64,000 nucleotides of DNA from Crotophaga sulcirostris (lineage: Eukaryota; Chordata; Aves; Cuculiformes; Crotophagidae), in contig VYZB01000120.1 in the NCBI GenBank assembly GCA_013397455.1, positions 986,250 to 1,050,249 of the forward strand, in the 5' to 3' direction. Shown piece after piece: positions 24,653-37,180 of the stretch. The notes below the pieces were generated by a model. It made no database searches and was not told the DNA's origin. It was given only the letters and a program-made list of their open reading frames with translations. Every line of letters begins with the position of its first letter. The stretch's first letter is position 1. Both the position numbers and the translations under genes were made by a program.

Positions 24653-27559
24653 TAGGAGTGTAACTTCCCATTATACTCAACCGAGAGCTAGGGCTGGGTT
24701 CATCTGCCTGCATGTAGGCTTCTGGTGGCATTTGGGATGCCCTTTAGTATCTGAGTTGTCTGATTTGGGCTGACAGAAACAGCACAGGATCTGTGTCCTT
24801 CCAGAGGACAGCATTTGGAGGCCCTTTAGGATAACTTAAATGGCACTGGATGTCTATCTTTAGACAACTCAGTCAAGTCCTTAGTCAGTACAAGGGAAGC
24901 CAGAGAGCTCACCCTAATCTCACCAATAGTTGCTTAACTTGGTAGGTCTCCAGGCTCCACTGACTATGTTGACTGAATTGTAACAAGCCTGTGGACACCT
25001 AGCTCACATGTAGGTACCTACACATGGATACCACCCCCAGATGGTGTGCATTTGCTAGTTCGGATCATAAGAAGGCTTAGAGGCTCTAGATGCCCTTGTC
25101 CAGGTGAAAGGGAGAGACCTGCCTTCCTGTTCCCTCACTGTGGTTAGTGCACAGGCCCATCTGAGCCACGTGCTAACGATTACAGTGAGTATCGTTGCAA
25201 TATGAGGGTGACTGGTAGGATTTCTCAAGACAGATGACTTGTGTTTGTGAAACCCAATGAGACATAAATGCTTAATAGTTGTTTGCCTTGCTGAAGCAGG
25301 AGTCTACACATGCTCTGTTGCAGACAGGACTTCAAATCCACTGTTACACATAGAAAATCTAGAACAAGTCATAGTTCAAACACTGTATTTTGCATTGTAA
25401 CTTTGATTATATAGGAACAAAACTGCTTCCTTAGTGTTTTGTGATCCTGTCTCACTTCACAGAAGCTTTTAAGTCTCTCCATTCACGCATCCACACATCA
25501 CACTTTATGCTTTTTGCTATCTTTTAATCTTTTACTACCTGTTTTACTGCACACAAACAGAAGACAAGGAGCAAAATGTGCTGCTGCATAGAGAATTGAA
25601 TATGCAGAGGGCTTGCACCAGGGCTCTTGTCATTCTCATCTATTAAGGAGGTAATCAAGTTTACCATCTCCCATTATGGTTTGGTAGCTGAGGGGAAGTG
25701 GCTGGAAGCAGAGGACCACACGCAGGGGATGCATCCCCTGATGCATTGGGTTTCAGCGCAGGAAAGCGGGTAAGTGACGGGAGCAGTGGGCAAGGAGTTC
25801 CTTGCTAATGGCAAGCAGAAATGACTTGGCTTTGACCCTGCACATCTTCACAGAGACCTCTTAACTGCTTGGACTAACCTGGCCGTGGCCTTCTGGATGT
25901 GTTCCAACTTAAATCAAATGCTGCTGTGCTCAGGGCAGCCCACTCCCCATTATGGGCTTAGAGAAGCTGCACATTGCAGGGGCTGCAGGATGTACCTTCA
26001 TCCACTCAGGTGCAAATTTAATCAAGCAGTGAAACTGTGACAAAATCTTTCATTTAGGGTACCAAAACACTGGTGCAAGGCGTTTTGGTGGTGAGAGCTT
26101 GGTGTTAAGAGGCACATTACTTCTACAGAGGACTGCTGTTAATTTTTTTTTATTATGAGGAACCTTTCACTAACAGCTTATCATTAATTGCTAGGTGAAT
26201 GGTCTTTTACTTCTTTTCTATCTCAGACATTTGTACAGAGGTAAGCAAAAACCCCAGAATATTTTTCCCTGAAAAAGGCATAGTTACAATAGCTGGCTGC
26301 AAAGAAGTAAGAAATGCAGTGGTTTTGAGGCTTGAGCATGACAATTTCAGAGCACAAGGCAAGTTGTTAATTATTTCTTATCAATTGTAACGTAAAACAA
26401 GTAGCTTTGGCTATAGAAAAGAAATTTAATCAAGATACAGAGGTGAATTTTTACTGTTTTTCTTTTCTGCTAAGGGAAGAGATGTACATCAGTATTTTAT
26501 TTTTTATTCCACACAAGTGCATCAGGTAGAACCATCTCTTTGCCACAGCCCCTCAGACTGCTCTGCTTTGTAGAAACCCTGAGCAAGCCCTTGGTTTCTC
26601 AGCCATTTAAACCACAGCTGGCTTGGCATCCTCTCTGCAGTAAATACATGTGGCTGAAGAGCCCACTGAATAATTTACTGTGTTTTCAGAACCTCACTAG
26701 CCAGGCCTATTAATATTTAGTGAAAATCATATTCCTTTTTGAAAGGCAGGATACTGGCTGGAAACAAACGACTGTGGTCAGTGAGGACCACGTCTCTTAC
26801 AGATGCTAAACCGACAGGTCGGCAAGAGGAGGCTGGTACCTCCTGGGGCTCACACAGATGAGGATCTACTTAGGCATTAAAATAGCCCTAAAGGTCAGAC
26901 CCCTGTGGCACACTTTGGTGGGTGTCCAGTTCGAGAGAACGAGACCCAAGTTGTGCTGCAGGACATTTGCACAGCCAAAGTGGGATAAGAGTGATGTCTA
27001 TCTCTGACAAGAGGAGCTGCTGTATCTTACACACCTCTTTCCCTTTTCTTTGGTAAAGAAAAGTAAAAGAAAAAGGGATTAAGTACAAACAGAGAATTTA
27101 CACCTGAGAAGAAAGACAATGGATGCGAATGTATTTGCGGTGCTCAGTCTGGGCTTTGGGTTCTGGGAGCCTTCTCATGACCCTGCTTTTGATTGTGATG
27201 CTTTCCTTCAGTTTTTCATTTCTCTCCTCACTGCTCATTTTAAATTTTGTGTTGAAAATATTTGTACCTGTGTACCTGTGTGAGAAACTAAAATCTATGT
27301 TTCAAGTAGATGATAAATCAGCAGAACTGGGTGGCATTGCATTTTAATATTTTAACAATTTGATTAATCAACTTGTAGTTAGTAGATGGACCCAGCAAAG
27401 AGTGCCAGAATAATATCTTGATTAGATTCCAATGACTGGCCTTGAATTGCCTCTTCTTTTCCTAATACTCTCAGGCTTCTGCTGTTGAAATTATAATGGC
27501 TTTTGTAAGCATGTCTCATACCTCTGGAAAAGGAAGCATTAAGAAAAAGATATTAAAAA
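24653..27559. other. Unassigned sequence
   Basis: No gene or clear transposon is seen. A segment at 26880-26945 (CAGACCCCTGTGGCACAC) faintly resembles an inner CR1 region in antisense but is too short to call. An 18-bp perfect palindrome lies at 25723-25740. Confidence 0.5.
25723..25740. repeat. 18-bp perfect palindrome
   Basis: CAGGGGATGCATCCCCTG equals its own reverse complement. It contains an ATGCAT core. No function can be inferred from the sequence alone. Confidence 0.9.
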
Positions 27560-28470
27560 AGAGGTATTAAGGGAAAAAGGCAGTCCACCAGTTTCTGCAA
27601 CAGGAAATCATGCCTCACTAATCTAATAGATTTTTTTTATCTGTCAGTAATGCAATGTAAAAATGTAAAGCAGTGTAAAATAAAATAAAAATCATGTATT
27701 TTAATTTTCAAAAAGTGAGCAAAAAGATTCCTTAGAAGAAAGTGTAAAAACATCACTTGTTTCTGTTCAGAGAAGCGATAAATTGTCTGGGAGCAAAACC
27801 CAAGAAATAGGAAATAAAGAATCTGATTAATCCGTTTCCAAGAAAGGCAAAAGATTAAGAGTAGAGTACTCAAGTACTGATCTCTTGAATAATATTCTTG
27901 GAGTCTGTCATGAGTAGGGAAGGTTGGTTGGAGCTCCAGAGAACTGAATGAGGGTAAACAAAATGGCAGGCGGAGCTCAGTGTCAACAAATGCAAAATAA
28001 TATTAACTGGAGAGGAAAACATGATTTACTCATTAACCTTATGCCATTCTGCCTGTGTCAGGTTAGGAAGGGGACTTGGATATGGTGGTGAACAGCTGTG
28101 TAGGGCTGTCCAAAGAACAAAAAAAGTTCATAGGTGGCAAAAGTATGGAAAAAGAAAGCACTACTTTTATGTGGTCGGTGGTATGACTCTGGAGAAGACC
28201 ATGTGTAGACCTGAATGCTCACACTCCTAAGTGACAATGCAGATCTATGTCAGCTTCAGCACAGGGTGATGGGACTGACTGGGACCATGTAAAAACATTC
28301 AGCACAAACCATGTTTTAAAAGATCGAGATCATTTGCCTTTGAAACAAGGAGAAGTGGGAGTATGATAGCAATATATAAACCAGCAGATGATCTGGAGAA
28401 GTGAGCTTGCGAACAGAAGAATAAGGCAAAAATCAATGGTTTAGACAAAGGCAAACACAGTTAATTGGAA
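27560..28470 (+). mobile_element. Ancient CR1 fragment with RT motif
   Basis: The codons at 27602-27637 read RKSCLTNLIDFF, a conserved reverse-transcriptase block of CR1-type elements. Downstream, 'AACAAAATGGCAGGCGGAGC' near 27957 and 'GTGTCAACAAATGCAAAATA' near 27981 match the later 'WQ(M)xFN(V)xKCKVM' block at nucleotide level. 'GGAGTATGATAGCAATATAT' near 28358 matches the later 'GDMI.VYK' block. The spacing between them fits one degraded element of about 0.9 kb. The 3' terminus is not visible, and the frame is destroyed between blocks. It belongs to the old CR1 layer, like the copies at 11-14 kb and 18-19 kb. Confidence 0.68.
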
Positions 28471-30475
28471 TTAGTTCACTTCTAATTTGGATTATGCAGT
28501 GTGTGTATGGTTTTCACTGGCTCAACCTGGGACACCAAACATCTGGGCTTCCTCAGTTTTTCAGTCAATGACTCTCACAGAGAGAAAATTACAAAGTGAT
28601 AGAAGGGAATCTTGTTTCCACAGAAAAAATAATTAGACCGTAAAAATCATTAACCCAGAGTTGTGTTTACCATTAATACTCTATCAAATGTTGATTGTGT
28701 GACTAAATTGCAAAGTAAAAAAACAACCATAGCCACCACCCTACAATATAAACAAGGTCATCGTTGCTGTGAAAGAAAACATGAGCTGGACAAAAATAGT
28801 CCAAAAGATGCTTTCATATATCAAGTGATAAAACTGAGCAGGTTTTTAGACTTAAATCATTGAATAGCTTTTCCTGGTTTTCTCAGACAAAAATTCTTTT
28901 AAAAATCAGTGTATTTAAAAAAAAAATATGCACAAGAGAGACACATTCCAAAGATTCAGAAGCTACTTGTGCACGTTTAATTTGAACTCTAATACATTTT
29001 GGAAACAGTAGAAATTTGCTTGGTGTGAACATGCCTGCCAAGTACATCCACGTGAAAGATCTGCTTTCTACCATCCATTCAACTTTCTTCATTGTTGTCA
29101 TGGCAATAAGACTGTTTTTGACACTGCCATTAATGAACTCTGAGGGTGAGAAAGGTCCTTCTCCAACAAAGAGTGACACCACCACAGAGCAAATTAAATT
29201 GCTCTGACAACATATCTATTGAGAGTGAGTTCACATGTCACCAGAGCTTTTAGGATCTTATTGATGACTTTGTGCCTGCCAAAAGTCATAAAGTACTGCT
29301 GTTGTAACAGGTTTATGTCTGCAGACGGTATTTGCCTGCTTTGTTTGATCACCCTGATGCTGATATATTCTGTCATTTTACCTTGACAGTTGTATTTGCT
29401 ATTACTCCTCTGTCAGTCAATTAATGAAGGTGTGTGTGTCAGTAATTGTTTCTTATCTCCAAAATGGTATAATGTATATGCCATAAACACATAACTAGGT
29501 GACAACTTATTACTCTACAGTTAAGTGATAAAGGCAGTTGACAAGGAGTAGTTGGTGATCACAAAATAGACATAGACCAGCACATTCTTCTGGCTGATAA
29601 AAACTGAAATAAAGGTGGCCCAAACTATGTGTGGGTAGAGCCTTTTACAGTCATTTTTCTGCCTGTTCAAAAAGGGACCTACCATCTGCAGAAGTTCTAA
29701 AAGATATCGAGAAGACTTTTAAATACCATACATTAATGTGCTTTACATCAAAAGAAGATCACTACCCTGGCGCAAGTGGCTCACTGATTCAGCAGAAACC
29801 TGAAGACACTGTCTCTAAACCAGTTGCACTGTAAGCTCAGAGCTTTTCAGCTGCAAAAAAAATATGTGAATTTTACTTCCCCTGAATTAAGGGGTTGAAA
29901 TCAGCCTGTAACTTTATTATATCTTGAAAACAGAGGGGACGAGATGAGCTGTAACACACAGCCTGACTTGCCACAGTCGCTCCTGGCAATGTAATGGGGA
30001 AAAGGAAGTGATGGATGCTGCAGGTTTGGATGAGGGGTCCTCCTTCTGGCCCAGCCTGCCCACAAGAGGCTGCAGGAGAGACTAGCTCTCCAGGACACTT
30101 CAAATTTTTCTTATATTGTATAGGCAACTTGGACCTATCTGTTTTTACTGTGTAGGCAGGCACTCTTCTGTCTGAAGGAACCGCGCACCTCTGCTCAGGA
30201 CCAGTATTCCTTGAAGGCAGTCACCTTTGCTACAAGTGCCTCTCCTGTACCTGCAAGCCAAAAAGAGAAACCTTAATCTGCCTTGGCAGAGCACACAAGG
30301 ACTGTCTGTGCATTAAGTACTCCAGAACTGTGCAAGAGCTTCAGGCCTTTGTACCTATGAATCTTGTCTGATATAACCTCGCTTGGTCAAAAACATCGTC
30401 ATGCAAAATGTTTTCATTCCCAGTCAGAGAAAAATTAGTAAAGCTGCAGGAAAATGTAACCCTGTGGATATTTCT
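28471..30475. other. Unassigned sequence
   Basis: AT-rich sequence with only short chance open frames. I see no repeat or gene. Confidence 0.5.
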
Positions 30476-30613
30476 GAGGAGATTACTGGATAGTAGGGTA
30501 CACTTAGTGCCATGAGTTAGAAGATGAATTGGTGTTAGTGGTGGGTTATAGGTTGGACTTGATGATCTCAAAGGTCCTTTCCAACCTTGTAATACTGTGA
30601 TACTGTGTGATAC
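30476..30613 (+). mobile_element. Short CR1 3' end, GATACTGT-tail type
   Basis: Only the last codons and the 3' UTR are present: 'CACTTAGTGCCATGAGTTAG', 'GTGGGTTATAGGTTGGACTT', 'GGTCCTTTCCAACC', then TTGTAATACTGTGATACTGTG. It belongs to the same subfamily as the copy at 24116-24652. Being so short it has no coding content. Confidence 0.92.
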
Positions 30614-30813
30614 ATGGAGCCACACATCACTTTTGACAGTGGCAAAGTCATCTAAGATCCTAAAAGCTCCAGTGTTATGTGAACTCCTTCACGGTAGATA
30701 AACTGTCTTAGCAAATCCTGTGCCCTGAAGTCTGTGTTACCTGGGGACTCACAGGTACTCTGGTAGGCAAACAGCCATAACAAATATTTGAACAATGCCC
30801 TTAAACAACATGC

Positions 30814-30975
30814 CTTAGCTTTTGGTCAGCCTTGAAATGATCAGGTAGTTGGACTGGATAAACATTGTATGTCCCTTCTGACTGAAATAGCCTAGTCTAT
30901 TCTACTCCATTCCATTCCAGTCTGGTCCATTATATTCCATTCTGTTCTGTTCTGTTCTACTCTATTCTGTTCTAG
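30814..30975 (+). mobile_element. CR1 3' end with ATTCT-type tail microsatellite
   Basis: The sequence 'TTGGTCAGCCTTGAAATGAT' and 'TAGTTGGACTGGATAAACAT', followed by 'GTCCCTTCTGACTGAAAT', is the terminus of a CR1 type whose tail repeats ATTCT. The tail at 30888-30975 has expanded and mutated into a mix of TTCTA, TTCCA and TTCTG units. No ORF2 sequence is included. Confidence 0.85.
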
Positions 30976-31772
30976 CCCAGCATGGTCTTTCTTCCATGGG
31001 GGAAACCAAATGCAGAGCTAAGCTAAAGTGCACTCTTACATCTTGGACAGTTTTGAAGCACCTTGATGGGACAGAAGGAAGAAACCTTTGCTACCACTGT
31101 ACACGTTTCACCACCACTGCAAGCAGCAGAGCAACGAGTGAGGTATGTGCTGAGGTGTCAGGGTAGCCAAAAGGTCTGTGGAGGCATATGAGAGACACGT
31201 GAATGATTTGTTATCTATGATAAATGATGTGAACTGCTTGGCTACTTAACCAGCTACTCATTGCTGGGCAGTGTAGACAAGAGGCATCCAGCACAGATTA
31301 ACCTGAGAGATGTCACAAACATTAGTGTTCTTCACAAGCAGCTAAAATTTTCATTCTCTTTTCAAGCATGTTTCTGCTCTTCCACCACCTTCTGCCACAC
31401 AATGAAGATCCATTCAGAGTCCTCGCTATTTTTCTGGTATGAATCAGCTTACCCAGACAAGGGTTGCCGATGAAGGGTCAGATGTGTATGTGTCCTACTA
31501 TTTCATGCCTCTTCAGACATCTTGCACAGACCCTCCAAAAGTTTCCATGCTCTGCCTTAAAACAGCTTCATGATATTGCAACTAGTGCTGGGAAAAAAAA
31601 AATAAAAACAGTTGACCCATGGAGTCAAGGTGCTATGCAATCAAGAACAAGACACTTAGCTTTACTGAGCTTCACTCAGCTTAGCTAAAAATCTGAATAG
31701 GAAGCAATGCTGCACCGATGATTTGGTACTGTGCCTGCAAAATTCATTTTATTGGAGTTTCTAATGCTGTAT
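30976..31772. other. Unassigned sequence
   Basis: Nothing recognisable lies between the two CR1 ends. Confidence 0.5.
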
Positions 31773-31855
31773 GGAATCATAGAACAGAATCATAGAATGG
31801 TTTGGGTTGGAAGGGACCTTAAAGATCATCCAGTTCCAACATCCCACCATGTATC
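31773..31855 (-). mobile_element. Short CR1 3' end, antisense
   Basis: The stretch 'GAATCATAGAATGGTTTGGG' then 'GGAAGGGACCTTAAAGATCA' and 'CCAGTTCCAACA' is the reverse complement of a common avian CR1 terminus. The tail repeat is at its left end. About 80 bp can be followed; the inner boundary is approximate. Confidence 0.88.
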
Positions 31856-34800
31856 TTGCATGGGCTTTTGGATGGATCTCCAGTTGAAAGGATTTAAATA
31901 CCCTTTAGTGCATTTCTATAACTTTATCTTTTTAAAAAAAAGATGTAGATAAAGACTGCACAGTATCTAACTAAATAATGTCATTTCAGGCATCAAGAAT
32001 AAATTCTCGTTGTAAAGAAATATCATGACTCATAAGTAGAGTTGCTTTTCATTATTTGCTTAAGGGCTAGAAAGCACAGAAGATATATTCATGACACACT
32101 TCAAATTTGTGTTGCTTATTCATTTTATTTTTGTTTGAACACACCAACCTCAGAAAAACTATGCTAATCTTTTCCACTGGAACCGATCTGCCCTCAGTCT
32201 TTGTGTGCGTCTGACACTGCTGGTAACCCCCATTTCAAAAAATAAACACATTATCAAACACATTATCACCACACACAGGAAGAAACATCTGAAAGCTCAT
32301 CTTTGTCTTTATATTTGGTCTTCCAGTCAGATTGCTTTACTTATACAGAGACTCACTCATTTCAATATCCTTGCAGGAACAGCTGAAATGCTCTGCCGTG
32401 TGCTTCTTATGTAAGTAAGGCTCCATTTAATAATTTGGTTCCACCCTGAGTGCAAGTGGTGAAATTCAGCATGGTAACAATTCTACAGGAAAACATTTGT
32501 GTCTACTGGATATAACAAGCTGGAAGTTAGGTGACAATGTACTGTTGCTAGAAGGTAAATATACTACCCAAATACTTAAACAGGAGCATAGCCTGCAAGT
32601 TATGTGAAATAATCCTCTCCTCAGGACTGGAAAGGCCTCAGAGGTGCCCAGCTTATGGGATACACAGGATGTCTGGAAACCATATATCTGGAAGGATTGT
32701 GGTCTCACAAGGACCCAGTGTATGCACTGCAGAGGAGAGGGACAGGCATGGTCAGGGTTTCAGAAAACATGAAATGGTCTCATTCAGCCATTCAGCCCAA
32801 AGCCAACGTGTTGTACTCTTGAGCTATCTCAAAGGGTATAGCACAAAAAAAAGAAGTGGTCTATAACTCAGTGTGGATTTAGAGCACATCCTCTTGTTAG
32901 AACTGAAGGAGCCTAGGGAGACGTGCCCCCTCTTAACTTGAATATACAATTTTTTCTAGCTTTTATACATTGTTATGAGAAATTTGTTTGATACAATGTT
33001 TTTTTAAAGGTAATCAGGATTCAGAGGCTATCTCTGATGAAGACCTCAAATGTCCAGTATCATGACTTGGAAATTCTGTATCTGAAGTCCCTAGGAGTTG
33101 TATCCTGTACACTTCATTTAAGATGTTCTCCCACCAACTTCAATTTGAATAGTACCAACCCTTGACTCAGCAAAGAGGGCACTCATGAGCCCAAGTTTGT
33201 TCTTGTTCAGTAAGTATTGCCCTACACTGAGGTACATCCTATGCTTGAGAGCTTTATTGAATATGAAGAAATTTTGGAACGAACACCTTTTCAGAAACCG
33301 CCTCCTGGCTACAGAGAAACAAATTTCTTTGTATGATGACTGTATTTTCTCCTCCCTCATTTAAACCTCAGTTTATTTCTATGTCTACCCTTAGGTCTGA
33401 GCCTTTCAGAGTAGAGATCATATTTGATGGAAGATGCCTTGTGCAGAGCTACTAAAGGTGCACAACGGTGCAACAGCAATAGCTTTAACTAAAGGCAATG
33501 AAAGGACTTTTTATCCTGCTTTAAAAACATGTCTTAGAAATAGAAAAGAATGAGAGACTGACCACTTAATGAGAAAGGGCAAACCATTAATCGTATCTTT
33601 AAAATTATGTTAATACTCTAAGAAAAATATATCTTGAATGAGAAAATTTTTGTATGTGCAATTAGGAAGTAATGTAAATCTCCTAAGTAAAGACCTAGGT
33701 TGAAAAAACAGGTATGATATGAGTCAGAAAGATTTAATTTATGCAAATCTGCAAGACCAGATTATAGCATCCTAAATTGTAAGTGGAAGCACTTAATGAG
33801 TTTATTGAATCCTTAAATTATTTCTGAGCTGTTCTGGTGAGTCGAGAAGGTAACGAGCACTGGGCAAGAGTGTGGGAGTTGCCTATGTTCATATATATTT
33901 GTGAGGCGGAGGCAGCTGTGATCCTGGTAGTCTAATAGGTAATGATGTACTAATTTCTTTGAAGTTTATCTTCTTTAAGTAGTGTCTTCTTTTCCCAGAC
34001 ACAGGGAAAAAGTCACTGGGGGACACTGAGGTGGAAACTCTTTAAGAAGAGAACCTGAAGCTCTTAAGAGCCAAACTTTTGAGGAGACATGAAAAAGTTG
34101 GTTAGAGCTGTGCTCCTGTGGGGCTCCAGAAGGGCTGGTGTATGTGAAATGAAGGGTTTGCTGGCACAGCTGGGCCACTGAGAGATGTGAAAAAGCCCCC
34201 TTTAATCCTTCCCCAAACCAACACTCCAATGCCAACAGAAAGTTACTTTTGTGGTTTGTGAGGCAGTGCATTGCACTCTTGTTCACGTGTCATTTTCCAC
34301 CAGCACAGGCTTTGTACAGTGGAGGGAACACGCGTAACAGGTCAAGGGCACCAACTGCTTTTAAACAAAACCTTTTGTGGCAAGTTTTAAGGGCAGAACC
34401 TCTTGAGGGTGTCAATTGCCTTGGTCAAACTCTTCCAGAGGTAGGACAGTAAGAAAGAAGGTAAAACTCTTCTCTCTTCCCCGTCACAGCAGCCAATGTC
34501 CCTTTATTTAGGCTGACGTGTCGTTCCTCATTGCCAGTCTGTGCTCATGGAGGCTGACTCTATAATGATACGTTTGTGATTCATTATATAAGTGATAGTG
34601 ACTAATGTCATTTTGCATGTCATCAGGGGATTAAACACCATCCACTTAATGCACACAAGAAACTCCACTATAAAATTGTATTTGTGATAGTTGCTGATGA
34701 CAAATTTGCCAGACAAATCCGAGGGCTTCCTGGAGGCCTGCCTATTCCCTTGAAATACCCAATTAATTAACATTTTCTCTACAATAAGCAGTTCACAGAA

Positions 34801-37158
34801 GTAAGCCTCAGACAGGCATTACTGTCTCTGTTAAATAAATTACTGTTCCTCCTTTGTACCTCACTGTGTTATGAAAATAAATCTGTACGCGCCTCTTTTC
34901 AGTGTGTTAGTCTTTCTAAACTCTATTAGTGTGAAAGTTCCTAAAACCAAGGAGAAAGATAGTGAGAAATGTGGGTGCCAAACACAGCAAAATGCACAAG
35001 CAATGTCTTAGAGTCATGTTCATTCTGGTATTGATTGATGTCAAAGGACTGGAGCCCTCAGGGAGATTTGTTGTTCTTTGGGATTACACATTTTTTTCCC
35101 CCTGAAATAGTGCCTTTCCCCCCCTCTCCTTTATATTTACAGAATTACAATGTGATTTTGGCTCGATTGAAGTACAAATAAGTTTTGAGGTAGGTCTGCC
35201 ATTAGAAGGGTACGAAGCAGTTTCTGGGGCTCAGCACGGAGCCCAGGTGGGACAGCCCTTCCTTATCTGCTGCTTCTCTGCCACTGAAGTAGTAGTACCT
35301 GTTTCAGGATTTCAGACAGATGACCCCTCCAAATAGAGGACCTGACTTTCCCACTGGAATAGAGTTGGATTGAAGGAACATTCCACTCAAGAGGGGGTCA
35401 GACCAAAAGCCTTTTGGGAAGAAATGGGACTTTTCTGCTCATATTAAAATGCATCTGCTGTGGAATAGTCGGAAGAAGAGCTGCAACTGTGCATCATGAG
35501 CTGACTGATGAAATACCAGATAGTATCTGCAAAATTTGTTTCCTGTCAAAGAAAATGAGTCTTTAGCCAGAACTCTTAATATTTTAGGCAAGTCATGGAA
35601 AAAAAGAGAGCAGAGCATACTCAATATTCAACATTGTGTGTCAGGTTCGGAAAAACCTAGCAGGAATTTCTGAGCAATGCTCACTCTTACCTGGGTTTCT
35701 GAGAGGAAAAGATTTACTGCCCAGTGGAGTGTGTGACAGAGAGAGATGCTATCTCGCCCAGCTCCTACCATCGTCCCTTTGAGCATGGGGAAGAGTTCCA
35801 TGCTCCTTGAAGGCTTCTGGGACAAGAGGATCCCATCCTGCTCTTGAGCCAACCGGTTCTGAATTACAGGAGTTGTGCAAACAGTGATTTGGATTCAGCA
35901 AATAATGTGATTCACAATGCAAGCACTCTATGGGTCATGTTTCTTGGGTAAATGCAGACAAAGCTTTCCCTATTCTGTTTCCAATTACTGGGCTTTTTCC
36001 AGATATGCACTAAGAGACATCTAGGAGTCCGACACCTCATTCCACAAGCTAATGATCTGGTCTAATTCCAACAAAGAGAAACAGTGTGTTAAATGTGAAA
36101 TCTGACCAGATAACTATGTTCAGACTGTCCTGCTCTTCATTATTCTTCATATTCATGATTTTGAATGAGTGAATGATTGTATATGATTTGTGTATTTATT
36201 TGCTCATCATAAATCATTTAAGCCAACTAAATCTCTCTGCTTTTTTGATGAAAGCAAATCCAATTTAGAAATTAGTATTTTGCATTGCAGAATCCCCATG
36301 CAATCAACCTCTGTTGATTTATTAAAAATCTGTTTTCTCCTGATATTTGTAAATGTCCTTTTTATTTCTCTTCAATCCTTTGGACAGAGCTAACTGGGCC
36401 ATTTTTTGGCTCTTGGTGCCCTGGCATTACTTATAACTGACTCTGCACATTCTGGATTCCCCCTCTTCCTCCAATTCCACTCCAGCTTTTCCCTTTAAGC
36501 TAGTGGTTAATGGTAACCTCTGGGCAGCTACCTGCGCTGCACATTAACGAATTTCTGTCCTTTAGCAGGGGTACTGTAGGGCCAAGCTCGAGTGTGGCTC
36601 CTCATTTTAAAACCCCTATTTTACATTCTCGTTCTGTTCTTCTCTATCACTCAGAGAGTTAGTTGTAAGGAGGCTTTTGTTCAAGCCTGGGCAGCTGCCT
36701 CCTGGCAGGGGGAGTTTGGAGCGGCTGACCTGCTTGTGCTCGTTGCTTGGTTAAAAACCTCCATTTTCATATGGGTGGAACCAGAGGGAAAACTTTGGCT
36801 CAAACAGCATCCTCAAATGGGTTCAGGATTATTCTTCACCCTGGTCAGAAAATACAGCAAAACAATGGAAAATTTTTCTCAGAGCAAATTCTGTACTACT
36901 CTGTATCCAGGCACAGGCAGCATATTGTCCTCACTCAAATAAAATGCACTCTGGTGCACTTACTCAGTGCAGCTGAAGTGACTCTGGAGAGGATGTTCTT
37001 CCCCTGCATCCTGGGAAGGAGGGAACACCTTGACCATCTGTGCTTGAGCCTGTCCCGCGAGCCCTAGGCCCTGGGATCCCCTCTGCCAGGTGGTCCTGGG
37101 ATTGTGACATGGCATCAGACTTACATGGGGTGCCTTTTTGAAACAGGATTTATTACTC

Positions 37159-37180
37159 TTTTTTTTTTTTTTTTTTTTTT
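37159..37180. repeat. 22-base poly-T run
   Basis: An uninterrupted T run. The reverse strand would be a poly-A run, but no polyadenylation signal sits at the right distance on that strand and no gene-like sequence adjoins it, so a processed pseudogene is not supported. Confidence 0.9.

Noticed and set aside
26880..26945. Possible inner CR1 fragment
   Set aside because: Only one short block (CAGACCCCTGTGGCACAC) resembles CR1 and nothing adjacent continues the match.
32590..32760. Possible old CR1 ORF2 piece
   Set aside because: A weak resemblance around 'TATGTGAAATAATCC' and 'GGACTGGAAAGGCCTCAG' could be chance; no ordered series of blocks is seen.
37090..37180. Processed pseudogene with poly-A on the minus strand
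   Set aside because: The AATAAA on that strand lies on the wrong side of the A run, and no transcript-like sequence adjoins it.
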